The notes below the pieces were generated by a model that had not been told where the DNA came from, did not search any database, and worked only from the letters and a program-made list of their open reading frames with translations. The position numbers were made by a program, and so were the translations under genes. Below, in pieces: positions 44,538 through 56,574 of a stretch of DNA of 64,000 nucleotides (positions within the stretch are counted from its first letter, which is position 1; every line of letters begins with the position of its first letter). This DNA is from Agaricus subrufescens (lineage: Eukaryota > Basidiomycota > Agaricomycetes > Agaricales > Agaricaceae), in the NCBI GenBank assembly GCA_029945375.1, contig JAQOTE010000018.1, forward strand, positions 62,001 through 126,000, read 5' to 3'.

Positions 44538-44762
44538 GGTTGCTCGACGCGGAAGGAGACTGGCTGCTCGCTTATCCCCGCGCTCCCTCTTCTCACACCC
44601 GGGACTTTCCGGCGTCACGCACACATCTGATTTGGTATTACAGGTCCATCATAAATATAAAGTCCATGTAGCATAACTCTCAGAACAACGCCGGCGACGG
44701 GCAACACGTGAGGGCTGCCGAGGGGCAGCCAGGAAATACTGTCAAACTGTCAGCATCCAGCT

Positions 44763-45187
44763 TCAAAGGCATAAGAAAGGCCCCGTACGTATTACGAGCA
44801 GCGCGAAAGCCAGCAGGCCTATCAGCCCAGTCACTGAAAATCACGTTAATGAGCCTGCTGATTCGTCGTTGAACCAGAAGTCCACTTACAAACCCAAATA
44901 ACTACCCGGTCTTCCGGACGGTAGCGCAGGACTAATATTACTGCTACCACGCTGGCCAGCAGCGCAATAAACACCACCACCGCGACAATTCTACGCTTGT
45001 CCATTGCTCTTTCTGACCGGTCTGGTTGGTCAAGTTGATTCAGCGGTTGTTGTTGCTCTATTAAGGGGAGCGCATATTCTTGTCTCGGTGCATAAGAGGT
45101 GGGAGGGGATAGCATGGGAGCGTGGGCTTCATAGGGTAAAGACGGGGCAGGAAATTTAGGTGCTTGGGAGTGGTCTTCAGCCGCCAT
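44763..45187 (-). CDS. Small membrane protein, two predicted helices (122 aa)
   Basis: I do not recognise a family. Two exons: 45187-44890 and 44833-44763 (369 nt), joined by a GTAAGT/TTTTCAG intron. Residues 1-65 are Pro/Ala/Gln-rich and look unstructured and cytosolic. A first membrane span lies at about 67-87 (IVAVVVFIALLASVVAVILV), flanked by DKRR, and a second hydrophobic stretch is completed only after splicing (LTGLIGLLAFALLVI). Proline-rich leaders before a single or double span are common in small fungal plasma-membrane proteins, but no function can be assigned. It lies upstream of COX5 on the same strand, separated by 225 bp. Confidence 0.6.
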
Positions 45188-46855
45188 TAGTAGAAAGAAA
45201 TAACTAGAGAGTCTGGAGCCAGTCACTGCTACTTAAACGATTGAGCACAGAGCCCTACCGTGTGCATTTAATATTCATTCTCAGGCTAGTCGTGATCAAG
45301 GCAGTGCTGGCGATACCCATCTCTCCAACATCATGCGACAAAATCTGGTTGGTTAACTAATGCATTCACCAAGAGCATTTACGCCCGACCCATCGGTCAT
45401 TCTATTCTCTGACTGCTAGAAAATGTGTTTTGAGCTGAGCTGGAATCCAGGAATACACATGCATACATACAGGTCAACTTTACAGCTGCCCAAGGAATGC
45501 TGTGCCGAACGGTTTCTAGAAGGGCCGCAGTATGAGGTAAGAATAATTATAACATACCGGAGCTTCTCCCCGTGGTAGTTGGTTCGAGAAGTGCGGGATT
45601 CCCTCAAAGCTCATATTTTAGGATGGTGATATGGCAGAGCTCTTGAACAAACATCTTCATCGCCGTCAACTAACCTCATCCCAATCCCTCAGCCTTCAAA
45701 CCCGCCCGCCAGCTATGCCATGCTGTGTTTATTCAACATGTCAGACCAAAAGCGAAACTAATAAGACATCTCTTCTCCACGAAATCCCTAATGGGAGTAA
45801 ATAAGTCGTTTCCGCAGTTGTTACTTCCCTTGCTAGAAGCTGATGAATGATATCATTGGGCGATGTTCAACGTTATCCGACCCTATCCGTCGTCCACGCG
45901 ACCATACTATTGGCCGGAGCGTATATCCCTTTTTGGACAAGCTTGCTCTTCAACAGACTGCAAGGAAGCCGAACACGTTTGAGGACTCATTTGAGCCTTT
46001 CCACTGAAGCACGAGCACAGCATAATGCTGTACAAACGATAAAAATACATAAGCTATGTGTCCATTTTTAACGTCACTGTCCGAGCCATACCGCTAATCA
46101 ATCAATGTTTAATTCCCGCGCCTTTCAGTTTTTCCTCCGTTTCATTATTTAGTACCTGTTTTGAGATTCAACGAGCACTGCATCCATTAACTTGCATTCT
46201 ACCTTACCTTTTCGCTTTATCATAGACCGCAAGAGAAATACAATGCCCAACACCACCAAGCCAACCCCCGTCTCAGTGTTGTACGCGATTAACTTGTATG
46301 GCTTTGGCAGACCATTGCCATCCAGAGGCCAAATTAACAGCCTCATGCCCTACTGTAACCAGCAGAGCTATGACTTCTGTTTCCTTTTTATCAACGGGGC
46401 ACTGTTGTCAGCACCAGTACCCACACCGTACCTCTAGCACAAAGTTATATACTCCATGGCTATTAATAGCCCCGGGACCACGTTCAATGACGCCACTACT
46501 AATGCCAGTGTCACCGGATTGACATATATCCATCTCCCGAGATGGATCTCTACTCTGATTCCCCCCAGACATTTATCGAGCTCACTTGGGCCATATATAA
46601 TATTGACTATCATAGCATATTCACTGAGATATCCTCGCCTCGAAATAAAAGTAGTGGAAACCGAAACTCAAATGTCTTCACATCAACCCGAGAAACAACT
46701 ACAATCGGTTTCTTCAGTCTTGTCGGGAAAGATACAAAGTCAAACTGTCAAAAGGAAATGCAGTGGCAATTGATATACAATATTTGTTATACAAAGTTCA
46801 GAGTATCAGTTGACAATCATCTTCTCGCCGCCTCGGTAAATCAAAGTGGGGTCCC
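45188..46855. other. Intergenic or poorly supported coding
   Basis: Two short + strand frames could be exons of an unknown gene: 46243-46437 (64 aa, starting MPNTTKPTPVSVLYAINLYG) and 46456-46773 (105 aa). Neither has a motif and I see no convincing splice joining them. Nothing else is recognisable. Confidence 0.35.
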
Positions 46856-47245
46856 TCAATTTCTTCTCCACCTGCGCAAGGTAGAAAGCACTTCGCGTGG
46901 TGTGTGTGAACCCCAAGCCATGTCATCCTCATCAAGAAAATCCGCTACCTCTGCAGGCTCTGGTGTAGGTGACCTCCACGATGTATGCTCTGGAGTAGGT
47001 GACCTCAACGATGCATGTTCTGGAGTAGGCGACCTCCATGATGCAATCACTTCGCCAATCATCTTAACGTGCTGCCTAGGGCTAAGGCGATAGGTGGGCA
47101 CGAAGGCCATGTTATCTTCCTCTATGGTTTCTGCCTCCTGTCGATTACAAGTTGGGTCAGGAATTGATAACGATTCGAGTGCGGGTAGACTCACAAAAAC
47201 GGGTTTGTTCGCTTCCAACAGCTGCTTGCTGGATGTAGAGGTCAT
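46856..47245 (-). CDS. Short protein with SPTPE repeats (129 aa)
   Basis: Unknown function. Open frame from an ATG at 47245. Residues about 1-60 are mixed (LEANKPVFVSLPALESLSIP). Then three tandem 10-residue repeats of the pattern SWRSPTPEHA occur at about 67-96, followed by an acidic stretch (EVADFLDEDDMAW) and a basic end (LSTLRRWRRN). Repeats of this SPxP type often mark disordered regions with phosphorylation sites; that is inference. No introns are needed. The repeats show that the region evolves by slippage, so a non-coding origin cannot be excluded. Confidence 0.4.
   Translation of the reverse strand: MTSTSSKQLLEANKPVFVSLPALESLSIPDPTCNRQEAETIEEDNMAFVPTYRLSPRQHVKMIGEVIASWRSPTPEHASLRSPTPEHTSWRSPTPEPAEVADFLDEDDMAWGSHTPREVLSTLRRWRRN
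46963..47052. repeat. Three 30-nt tandem repeats
   Basis: Unit CTCTGGAGTAGGTGACCTCC plus ACGATGCATG, three copies with a few substitutions; encodes the SPTPE repeats on the - strand. Confidence 0.8.
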
Positions 47246-50230
47246 GTAGCTGGTGGTTTCCTAGAAGGCGGAGGGGTTAGATTTATGGCATTCACCATAA
47301 AACCCATAGAACTCACCATTATATATGAAAGTTGTCGAAAGTTATTAAGAGTTGTGAAAGGTTGTGAAGAGTCGAAAGTATTCAAGAGAACTTGTGTTGT
47401 GATTTTCTCGTTGACACAAACCATAGTTTTTATACTCCTCTCCAGCCCACGCAACGTAATCATCAGGAGCGGATGGTCGAACTTCCAACGCATGATTCAG
47501 TATGATTCAGAAGGCCACCCGTGCTCATGTGCATCATAAGTCAACATGCGGCATTATTATGGAGTCTGGCTTCGATTTTTCGGCTGTGGAGGATGACGCG
47601 GTCAGAAGTCGAACAGTCTTGATAACTTACAGACCAACCATGGTCCAACTGCACAATCCAACTTCGATCATGATGGCCTGCATGATGGAGTCAGATGGAC
47701 TAGGGGGGCGTGATTCACGTAAGTCTGATGTGAGGAAAAATAGGTTTTTCCGGCACAACTCCGCATCAACTTTTGATCTGGCCTGTGGTAAGTCGAAAAA
47801 AAATAACTCGCCACAGTTAAAATTCTTTTGATTATACTTCATACGTAGTGACCACCGAGAAGTGGAAAGGAAGTATTAGCTACGATACTTGTTGAGGGAT
47901 GCCGTCGTAAAGCCTAATATCACTTGGGCGAGTTTGGTTCATTCACCCACTGCATAATACCGTGAAACCAAAGTTTACGGCGATATCCAGGCTTCTTTTC
48001 ACATATTCCCTGACTTGTACTTCAGGTCGAGGCCGTCTGATCGTGCGTGAGTAAGGACTTCGATGCACACTTCTTGCCTCGCTCTCGGCAGCAATGTACT
48101 TGACAGAAAAATGTCTCATCGTTAATGCCGGCGGCAGAGGGAAGACAATATACCCTAAGAAAGAAGTTTCGGAACTTGGGAATAGGCATGTAAACACTAC
48201 TCCAGGTATTCAGATACACGCCCGCAGCTGGGTACATCTTCAGTTCAACGTCGAATTGAAATCGCACGTGGAATATTTGACAGCCGAGGCACATGCCAGG
48301 ACAACGCCTCCAATCACCAACCGCAAAACAAGTTAAGAAACCAACAGGTAAGTAGGGAGCGGTTTGGACTGACGATAAAGTTGTATGGACTTCACAATCT
48401 ACCCAGAATTTGGATCTTTCTTTATGAACCCAACAAAGAATGATACCGTTAGAAATAATGCTCTTTGACTTCGGGGTTCAATAGTCAATAGGTAAGGGCT
48501 ATTATATTTAGTTTCATGCAGTCATACGCTGTCTACCCCAACACGATGGCGGTATTACAGATACTATGAACTAACTCGTGCGCGCAGTGTAATCCATGCC
48601 CTTCCACAGTCATCATCAACCATGGGTAGCTCGTCAGCTAGCTTTGCTGACAATTTGTTTTTCCTACCCCACTGAAGGTCGGAGCATCTTCCATCCGAGG
48701 ACCCCCGCATCATAAACGATGAAGTAATACAGTGTCACGAAGCCCAAAGCCTAAGATTCCTTGGCAAACAGAGCCGATTGAGCGCTAAGAATACTTTTAT
48801 TATATAATAGTAGCGGGGTACTTTCCTCCCGACCAATTATAACCTCGTGATTTCGGTAATTAACCGTCATGATCAGTTAATGATGGTGTCAAGTAAGGAG
48901 TATTATTATGTGAGATGACTGATGGCATGATGCCAGACAAACATAGCCTAACTCTGGGCTAATCGGTTCAATGACTTGTCTGAAAATAATACTTACAGGC
49001 TTCGATACCTCTTTTCTTTAAAATTAGCGAGCTCCGTTGTGTTTAACGGAACGACCATGGCTTTTGTAGGTCTAGATTATCTCGGAATACTGAACATAGA
49101 GTGAATTTGTGGTAGTCTCTGACGACCTGACGAACCGATTGGCCACCGCTTCACTTTATATAAAGTGGACTCGTACCAGTGCCAATGAAGAGTACGAAAC
49201 TATGTGACAGTGCGAGAACAACGATCGAGTTCAACGGTATTGAGCGAATAATCAGTGTTTTACTCTTCTGCGGAAAAGTCGCATTCCAAAAAAAAGTCAG
49301 GCAGATGCCGCATGAAAAAGATGAACTTGGATTGAGTGAAAGCTATAAGTCGAATCTATGCCTGATAGTGTTCATGAAGAGACGTTAAATTTTGAATTCG
49401 AACACGAATGTGCCCGATCATAACGATAAACTATTTTACAGTAACTCTTGGCCAACTTAGGAGGGAACACGGGAGTGATGGCCCGTCGCGTGAACGTCCG
49501 TTGTTGTGTTATGTCTGAGATTAAATTTAGAGAGCCAACACGCCGAGCTGTCCGGGTGAGTGGACGTACTACAGGGACCAAAGTTGCATAAATGGTAAAT
49601 TACGCAAGGAGTTTCGTTGGCGTTTTTTGAAGACTGTCCTTCTCAAAGATTTAGTCAAGCAGTCGCATCAAAATGATTATCTAATATCTAAGTCGCTTCG
49701 GCATAAAGATTCTGGTAGGAGTACCGTTTTTACCATATAGCAATCCTTTATCCTCGCTTGTATGGGGCCAGAAAGAAAGTTTCCTCACTAGGAAGACTGT
49801 CTATTGAGACCATAAGAAAACAAGTCGGAAACGGACAATATCATCCGGAACTTCACACACGTCATGCATCGATCATGTCTCCGGTCGTATCGGCCACACG
49901 TTAAATTGTAGCTTATTTGACGCCCTTGTCCGCATACCATGTGGATTATAGAAATCCTCTCATCAACAAAGTGTGAAACATCAAGGAATTGACCTAGTGC
50001 CTGTTACGACCTATTTCACCCAAAAGCCCCCCTTATAATCTATTTCAGTACAATTGAATTTTACTGATGAACACTTCATACGTTCTGGTCGCCTATTGTA
50101 TGGGAAATTGGATGAAACACTCGCAAAGAGGTGTGTCCTGCATCAGGAAGCAGAAGGGTACAGGAAAATGCCAACGATAAAAACCCAAGATCACTACGCT
50201 CTCCTACCATCCATAACTGGCAAAATTACA
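47246..50230. other. Gene-poor stretch of about 3 kb
   Basis: Only short open frames without motifs or splice support on both strands. Base composition is ordinary and no long repeat or transposon end was noticed. Confidence 0.45.
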
Positions 50231-51391
50231 ATGGACAACGTCTCCACCACCAAAAACAACGTTCCCCAAGCTGTCACTCTGATCTCTAGTACAACGGTCA
50301 TAGGAATGCTCTATACCTGTGTACTTGTGCTTTATTACCTTTCAGCTCGGTTCTCCTACACACAACTGCGGGACTTCGACGGAAAACTCAAACGACAGAC
50401 GACCTTGACAATGATTTTGGCCTCAGCAATGGTGATATGTGCAACAATGGATGTTACCCTTGCAAACATACATATACGCAAAATTTATATTGATTACGTC
50501 GCATTGCCCGGTGGTCCCCTCGGGTTTCAAGCTGCTCTTCATTCAACAACGGTCACAAGGGTGAAGTTTTGTGTTAATGCCATAGAAAACCTCTTAATAT
50601 CTGGGGTATTGGTGAGTTTTCTTCATAGGCCCAGTTCCTTCCATATTCTTATTCATCTAGGTATGGCGCGTCTTAGTAGTGTGGACTGGAACTCGATTTG
50701 TCAAGCCCTTCACCCTATTGCTCTATGTAGCCCATGCCGGTGAGCAGATTCAATTTGTATGCCGTGAGCGTTTTGTGGAGACTTATCACCACGTATTCAG
50801 TAATCGTGATAATGAATACTGTACTTCAATGGAAAAATTCAGGGAAGGCAATCAGCTCATTGGCTCTGCCTCACTTAGCCCAGACATTGTTCATAACTTC
50901 CACAACAATCACTGCCGCATTCATGGTATACATGACCTCAATGTTAGTGATACGTTTGATGTACATCCGGTGGCAACATATCGAAATCATGGGTAGGTGT
51001 ATCCAGCCTTTTCAAATCAACTAGAATGCTCACAAAAGGCAGGCAAATCTGAAACAGCAGATCAATACCTGAGCATCGCTGCAATACTAATTGAATCCTA
51101 TGCTTTGGACACTGCGTGGAATATCGCGTTCTGTATCACTTGTGCTGTTGAATATGCGCCTCTAGATAACTTTTTCTTTCCAACTGTTATCCAGATTGAT
51201 GTGAGTCATTGTTTTTTTTGTCTCCTCGCTCATTTTCATCCTCGTTTTTAAAGATTCTTACAAACCTTCTTGTAATCTATCGAGTGGTGTCGGGGCGTGC
51301 GTGGGATAGACAAACTCAGGAGCACTTTAGCAGCTTGCGATGGAACCATCACGGTCAATCAGATGGTACTGTTGCGAGTACCGTTCCATGA
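50231..51391 (+). CDS. Seven-helix membrane protein of an agaricomycete family (321 aa)
   Basis: Five exons: 50231-50611, 50661-50739, 50801-50992, 51025-51200, 51254-51391 (322 codons). Hydrophobic segments are well spaced: TLISSTTVIGMLYTCVLVLY, TLTMILASAMVICATMDVTL, LLISGVLVWRVLVVWTG, PFTLLLYVAHA, SLALPHLAQTLFITSTTITA and IAFCITCAVEYA, with a last one at IDILTNLLVIYRVV. The VWRVLVVW phrase after the third segment is typical of a large group of uncharacterised basidiomycete integral membrane proteins with seven spans, some annotated as DUF6533/DUF6534-like. No ligand or role is known to me. The downstream ATG at 50231 was chosen because the in-frame sequence before it is charged and has no support. 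Confidence 0.8.
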
Positions 51392-51813
51392 CACCTGTGG
51401 TTCAATATTTACTTACTCTATCTTCATACTTCTACTATAAATATATCTCGAGTGTTGTGTCATGGTTAATGTTACTCTCGCCAATCTACTACAGAAACCA
51501 CTAGAAGATAATTTTTTGTTCATACGATCACACTATCGTTGAGCACCCTCTCCCACGTCCAATTTACCCGGGCCCTGAGGGCACAAAGTACGATCATGTT
51601 GGTAACATGAATGAATTGGGCCAAACAAGGAATAAAGGTGGACGTAGGAGTTATAGTGGTGCGGAGGTTGTTGATGACGATCACGAGCACTGACTTGGGA
51701 ATTACATATCGGCTCTTTCCCATTGATCCGAAAGCTGGAGACTGACTCAACTCCACCCGGTCCATTTCTCTCCGATACGACCAATCTCAACCATAGGTAT
51801 GTTACATGCTGTA

Positions 51814-53674
51814 TCAAATCAGGAATCCTTCCATTTGCAAGCCCATAATATCCTTTTGATCAATCTTCGCTTTCAAATCCCTCATCCTTTTCAAACTTTC
51901 TCCAAACACCTCTTCCACTGTAGTGCCTTTCACTGCATAGTTTGAATACTTAACATCATCCCAACGGCCTTGACCTTCCTGTACGACGACTTTCTGCACT
52001 TCAGTTCCAGCATCCTTAATCAGCTCCCTAAAGTATTCAACATCCGCAGGCGAAGTATAATTGAACCAGAAGCACGATGGCGTCGTCGGATTAGATGCAG
52101 AATGAGGAAACGCAGAAGGAAAAGTAGAATGAGTGTTTTGGTTGTAGAATGGTTCAGCAAACCAGTAGAAGGTCGAAGCCGAGCGCTTATCTGCTAGGGC
52201 TTTAGCAAAAGAGTTATTTACTGCTATTTCGACGGATTTGAGGATCGGGGTAGTATATTGGAGGACAGGTACTGTGTGGAGATAGGATCCGACCACACTG
52301 AAGAGAGCCAACGTGATTCATTAGAGCAGATCAATCGGAATCTAAGAGCTTACGGGGGAAAAGGACTATCCTTCACGAATTGGCTGTGAGTCGTAATTTT
52401 AGTTGTATCGCTGGTCGACGGAATAGAAAGAAATGATTTAAAGGGAGCCGGTGAAGAGTCTGGCGCATCGTAGAAAAATAGTATTTGCCAGAATGCCTAC
52501 GTACAATATTAGAGCTGAGCATCACGAAGAATTAAAATGTGACAAGTATACCTTGTCGTTAGTGAGGGTATAAACAGCTTGAAGCTGAGCCTTGGCATCG
52601 GTATTTTTCACGCTGAAATCTTCGACAGCTTTCATGATCTCATCGTTATGGTCAATTGCGTAAGCAATCGTTCCTCCCTGCAAATCAATGAGCGCGGTCT
52701 TGCAAAACCATTAAAATCTCACCCAAACGCCGCCTGTAGGCCAAACTTTAACTGTGACTCCTACAACAACACCAAAGTTATTCAAACCTCCCCGTAGCCC
52801 AAAGTATAAGTCGGGCTGAGAGGTTTGTGTAACGTTAACAAGAGTTCCGTTCGGTAGGATCAAGTCGAAAGCTACTGCGTTGTCGCATGCCAAACCGTGT
52901 TGATTTGTATACCAGGAAAGGCCGCCGCCGTACAAAAGCCCGAGTCCTAAAATATGCGGGTGAGCACAAGGCTGCCCACTCGCTACAGTAAGACGCACCG
53001 ACTCCAGGAATCCTTCCTCCAATCGCTGTCACATTCTCTGGCTGAAGTATTTCATATACCGCATCCCAAGTCCATCCTGTTCCCAACTTTACTGTTTGTG
53101 TTCCTTTATCGTATTCAAAATCGAGCATATTGTGCAGCGAGATCTGTACTCCAGGTGTAGATGAAAATCCACGGTTGTATGTATGTCCACCGGATTTGAG
53201 CTAGATTTTTTTCCTCGTTAAATCAGATCTAGAAAAAAGAAAGAACTAGGAAAAGCAAACGTACAGCAAACGGCGATCGAATATCATCCTGGCCGACAAC
53301 TTTTACCTTGTGACATTGCGCGTGAGTTTCAGGTGTGTCGCTGTGCAAGTGATGAAAACTCACAATGTTCTGGACTTCTTCAATAGACATCGGTGCAACA
53401 CTGCAGGTTGAGTTCTGTTCTGCCACTTCAACATAGTGCCTTATGTCTTTGACGTATTCTGAAGTTCCTTTTCCATGAATGAGTAGGAGCTTTTAAGACA
53501 GTTACAACTATATATTAGTACAAGGCACATACCCGGGAAATGCACGACCCGAGGAACCTGTTGCATCAATGCGGCACAAGCCGCGGCAGCTCTTTCACTA
53601 TCTGTACCGCTCCAGAGTTTGGCTGTTACAACGACGGCTAGCGTGGAAAGGGAAAGTAGAGGAACTAGCATCAT
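51814..53674 (-). CDS. Secreted FAD-linked oxidase, berberine-bridge type (488 aa)
   Basis: Extracellular flavin oxidase; the substrate cannot be told from sequence, and members oxidise sugars, alcohols or alkaloid-type compounds. Eight exons: 53674-53533, 53467-53364, 53306-53265, 53200-52999, 52946-52723, 52677-52552, 52496-52354, 52297-51814 (489 codons). Signal peptide MMLVPLLSLSTLAVVVTA. FAD-binding PCMH domain: CSVAPMSIEEVQNIV, then KSGGHTYNRGFSST, where the His is the usual covalent FAD attachment site, and GRIPGVG...GGGLSWYTNQHGLACDN. The C-terminal part has the BBE-type end (GRWDDVKYSNYAV), as expected for the family. The second intron is a multiple of three, so retention would add 19 residues without a stop. 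No lesion seen. Confidence 0.88.
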
Positions 53675-54657
53675 GCTGAGTGTCTCTCAGATTAAACCCA
53701 GTCATTTACCCTATATTATATGGAGGTTTGGAGCTACCGTTGGGAAAGTCCTCTGCCATAAGAAGCGAGTGGCCCGAAAAGGATCCCGAGCATGACGCAA
53801 GAAGTTTGATCACCACCACAACCACAAAAGTCAAACTTTGGCTGTAAGAGAGAGTGCAACGTTCATCCTGTAATCACGACACATCGAGTGTATGTAGATT
53901 AGAACATAGGATAATATTTGTCGGCGTAATTTGCATCTGGGGCGTTCCAACAGTAATGTTCTGGTAATATTCAATGCGACAAACTGACACATTCATCAGT
54001 GGCGGCGACCGACTAGCTCCGATTGGACGTTCTAAATTTAGGCGAACCAATAGTGTTCATTCCTAGACATTTATAACTAACAGGAATCTATTCGGAATTG
54101 GTTCTCCATTCATTGTACAGAAGTACAAAACATGAGCTCTACTGACCAGCTGACCAGCCTCATCCGACGAGTCATTTCCACAGTGCGTGGGTACATTGGA
54201 ACTGTCCATCATGCGGAGAGGCGAACATGGGGGTGGTCTGGGAAGAATTCTTATATCCACTTTCGGGGATGAGGAATTGTCATTTGGGAGAACTGGAGAT
54301 TAAACACGTACTGATCACGAGGACATTACTCCAAAGTATTCCTCAAGAAATTCGAGGACAATTGAAGTAAATCTCAAATCAACTCCAAATACATTCACTC
54401 TCTCACTCTGAGAAACCGACTTAAGTCACAAGAGTATTCCATGGACGAACATATGATGTCTGTAAGGACGAGATTGGGAGGTAATCAAACGCGGAAAATC
54501 CAGTCCGTAGAATGCCAAAAGCGCACTTAAAGGTTCCGTCAACACCTAGATTCGACTATATCAAACCCGCACGGACCACATGATTATGACACCATCCGCT
54601 CACCATACACCTTCATCATGATATCTGAATCGTCTGCCGTGTTTGTAACGCAATGAG
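53675..54657. other. Intergenic stretch
   Basis: Promoter side of the FAD oxidase; no gene or repeat recognised. Confidence 0.45.
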
Positions 54658-55080
54658 CTAATCTGTTTTCTCCTCAGCAACTCGTCTACGGAGCGGAACG
54701 TTCTGATCGGAGTAATCAAGCGTGCTTCGAGTCAAGAGGCCATTGTTGACCATAGATTCCAGTAAATCTTTTGTCCACTTACGACGAGCATTTGTGACCG
54801 ACTTTTGGTAGAATGTGATTTCAGAGGCTAGCTGAAGGATCTTGTTGCGTTTTACACGTGTATCCGTCCCTCGTTGCTGATTGTTGATGAATGTGGAAGG
54901 AGAAGACAGCGACACCTTGACTGTCGACTTAGTTGCTCCGGTAGAACACAATATGGTGATCACTTAGACTGCCAATGTAATCTCTTCCAAAGCCTAGGTC
55001 GTCAGCTTGGAACATCACAATTGTATCACTGTCGTCATCAGGAGATTGGTCGTAAACATCGGTTGGGATGCGCTGGCTGC
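54658..55080 (-). other. Possible coding remnant, unknown
   Basis: Two adjacent - strand stretches look protein-like. About 55080-54944 reads SPDDDSDTIVMFQADDLGFG and DYIGSLSDHHIVFYRSN before a stop. 54963-54658 reads RVKRNKILQLASEITFYQKS, ARRKWTKDLLESMVNNG and ends RRRVAEEKTD. They could be two exons of one small gene or a relic, but I could not find a clear intron joining them and I recognise no family. Confidence 0.3.
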
Positions 55081-55193
55081 CTCGTGATTAAGGTATCGTA
55101 TTACTCTCTCAATATGTTTATTATGGGTAGTACGCCTATATAGGCATATAGGAGAAACCCCCAGCATTGATAGATACCGAGAAACATGAATCG

Positions 55194-56367
55194 CTACGCC
55201 TTGACTCCCAAGGTTTTCGCTTGTCTCACGCCTTGTCGAAAAAAGCACTCCTCGCTGGCGACTTCCCGCAAAACGACTTTTTCCAAAGAAGGAAATTTTA
55301 GGAACAAGTCGTCAGCGAGTCGCCGACTGTCCCACTCCCCCTCACTTTTGGCAGAATTCAAAACAAGGACCTTCAGCTTTTTGAATGGAAAAAGACGTTG
55401 CCAAATCCCATCCTGAATTTGGAAACAGTACAACCTTCAGATATCGATGAAGATAGGAGGGCAAGTGACTCACAATTCGACACTCCCAGAATATCCCACA
55501 AGTCTTAGTCAACTCGAGTATCTCCAAATCCAGCAGATAGTCGCCCAGGTGCAATATCATCCAGACCCTGACATCGACAGAGACCGAGTGAAGGCGGCTC
55601 AATCGTCTTTTCAAGGCAGGTTCGATGTGAATATTTGGAATCCATGGGTCTTCAGTGATGGCGACGGTCTTGATTAGAGGTCTGCCCGGAAGAATATTAC
55701 AAATCTGCACCCAATTAGCGCATAAAGCTTCAAGACGAGCCAGGGCCCCTAGTTCGAAATCAAGACAGATATCTGAATGAACTTCAATCGTAAGGCGTTT
55801 CAAGTGTTTTTGCTCCGAGATGAAGTTCGTGACTGTCGGTATGTCCTCCACGAAATCCATCTCGCTAATCACTGTAAGTTCTTCTAGCCTGAATGCCTCT
55901 GAACAATGTTGAAGAACGCTGCCCATCTTCTTATTTGTGTGGTGAAGAGTTATCGTAAGGTGAGTGACTTGAGACATAGAGAGGAGTAGATCTCTGTTGT
56001 TGAGGGATGGGCGACTGCGCAGAGGGAAGTCGATCGTGAAACTGCGAACAAATAGGAGTACATGGCGGTATGGTTTCCGCCTGCACCGAAGGAATCGGAT
56101 ATATCCCCGTGATGACATCGTTCTGATGTCATTTATCTGGTAGAAGAGCAGAGGTTGGGCAATTGATCTCATAGCCCATGAAACGAGTGAGAGGCGGTAG
56201 AGTGTGGAACGGTCGTCATGGTGGTAATTGATGATCTCGATGAGGAGTTCGTTTGGAAGGCGTGTTCTTGGGTTGGGTTTATCAACAGTGTAATGGGGGA
56301 TGAGTGTGGGAGTCTTTCTTGTTCGTTTCCATAGGATCAGATACTGGAGACATTGTCGAAGCTGCAT
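55194..56367 (-). CDS. F-box protein, second type (370 aa)
   Basis: Two exons: 56367-55474 and 55412-55194, joined by a 61-nt intron (GTGAGT donor, TTCAG acceptor); 371 codons including stop. Without the intron the frame shifts and stops soon after. The F-box is at residues about 30-75: RLPNELLIEIINYHHDDRST followed by LSLVSWAMRSIAQPLLFYQI. The remainder has leucine-rich stretches (VTHLTITLHHTNKKMGSVL, FPFKKLKVLVLNS, FPSLEKVVLREVA). Its closest relative here is the single-exon gene at 31697, which lacks this intron. The in-frame sequence upstream of 56367 lacks an ATG, so this start is the first possible one. Role by family: SCF substrate adaptor. Confidence 0.75.
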
Positions 56368-56574
56368 GAAAGAATACGTGATAAGGTATAGCTTGGCTTG
56401 GTAAAACAAGTCTGACAGAGGCTCCACTCGCAATCAACCATGATAGCTATTTTTGTATCAGCATGATCAAGGTGGGTATTTATAAGTCCTGTACCCACAA
56501 CAATCCGAACCAGTACTAAGCTTATACAGCCTCATGGAATTTACTCTGCTCCTCGTCTTGGTTCTTGTCCTCAG

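Noticed and set aside
44233..44676. Long + strand frame opposite COX5 exon 1
   Set aside because: GC-rich shadow of the presequence region of a clear COX5 gene on the - strand.
53307..53363. Reading the FAD oxidase straight through its second intron
   Set aside because: The 57-nt segment has no stop, but removing it restores the family pattern (EEVQNIVKVVGQDDIRSPFA); GTGAGT and AAG borders fit an intron.
24920..56367. F-box plus membrane genes as a bacterial-like toxin or defence operon
   Set aside because: Introns, separate promoters and family identity show ordinary fungal genes; no nuclease, NLR or toxin domain was seen.
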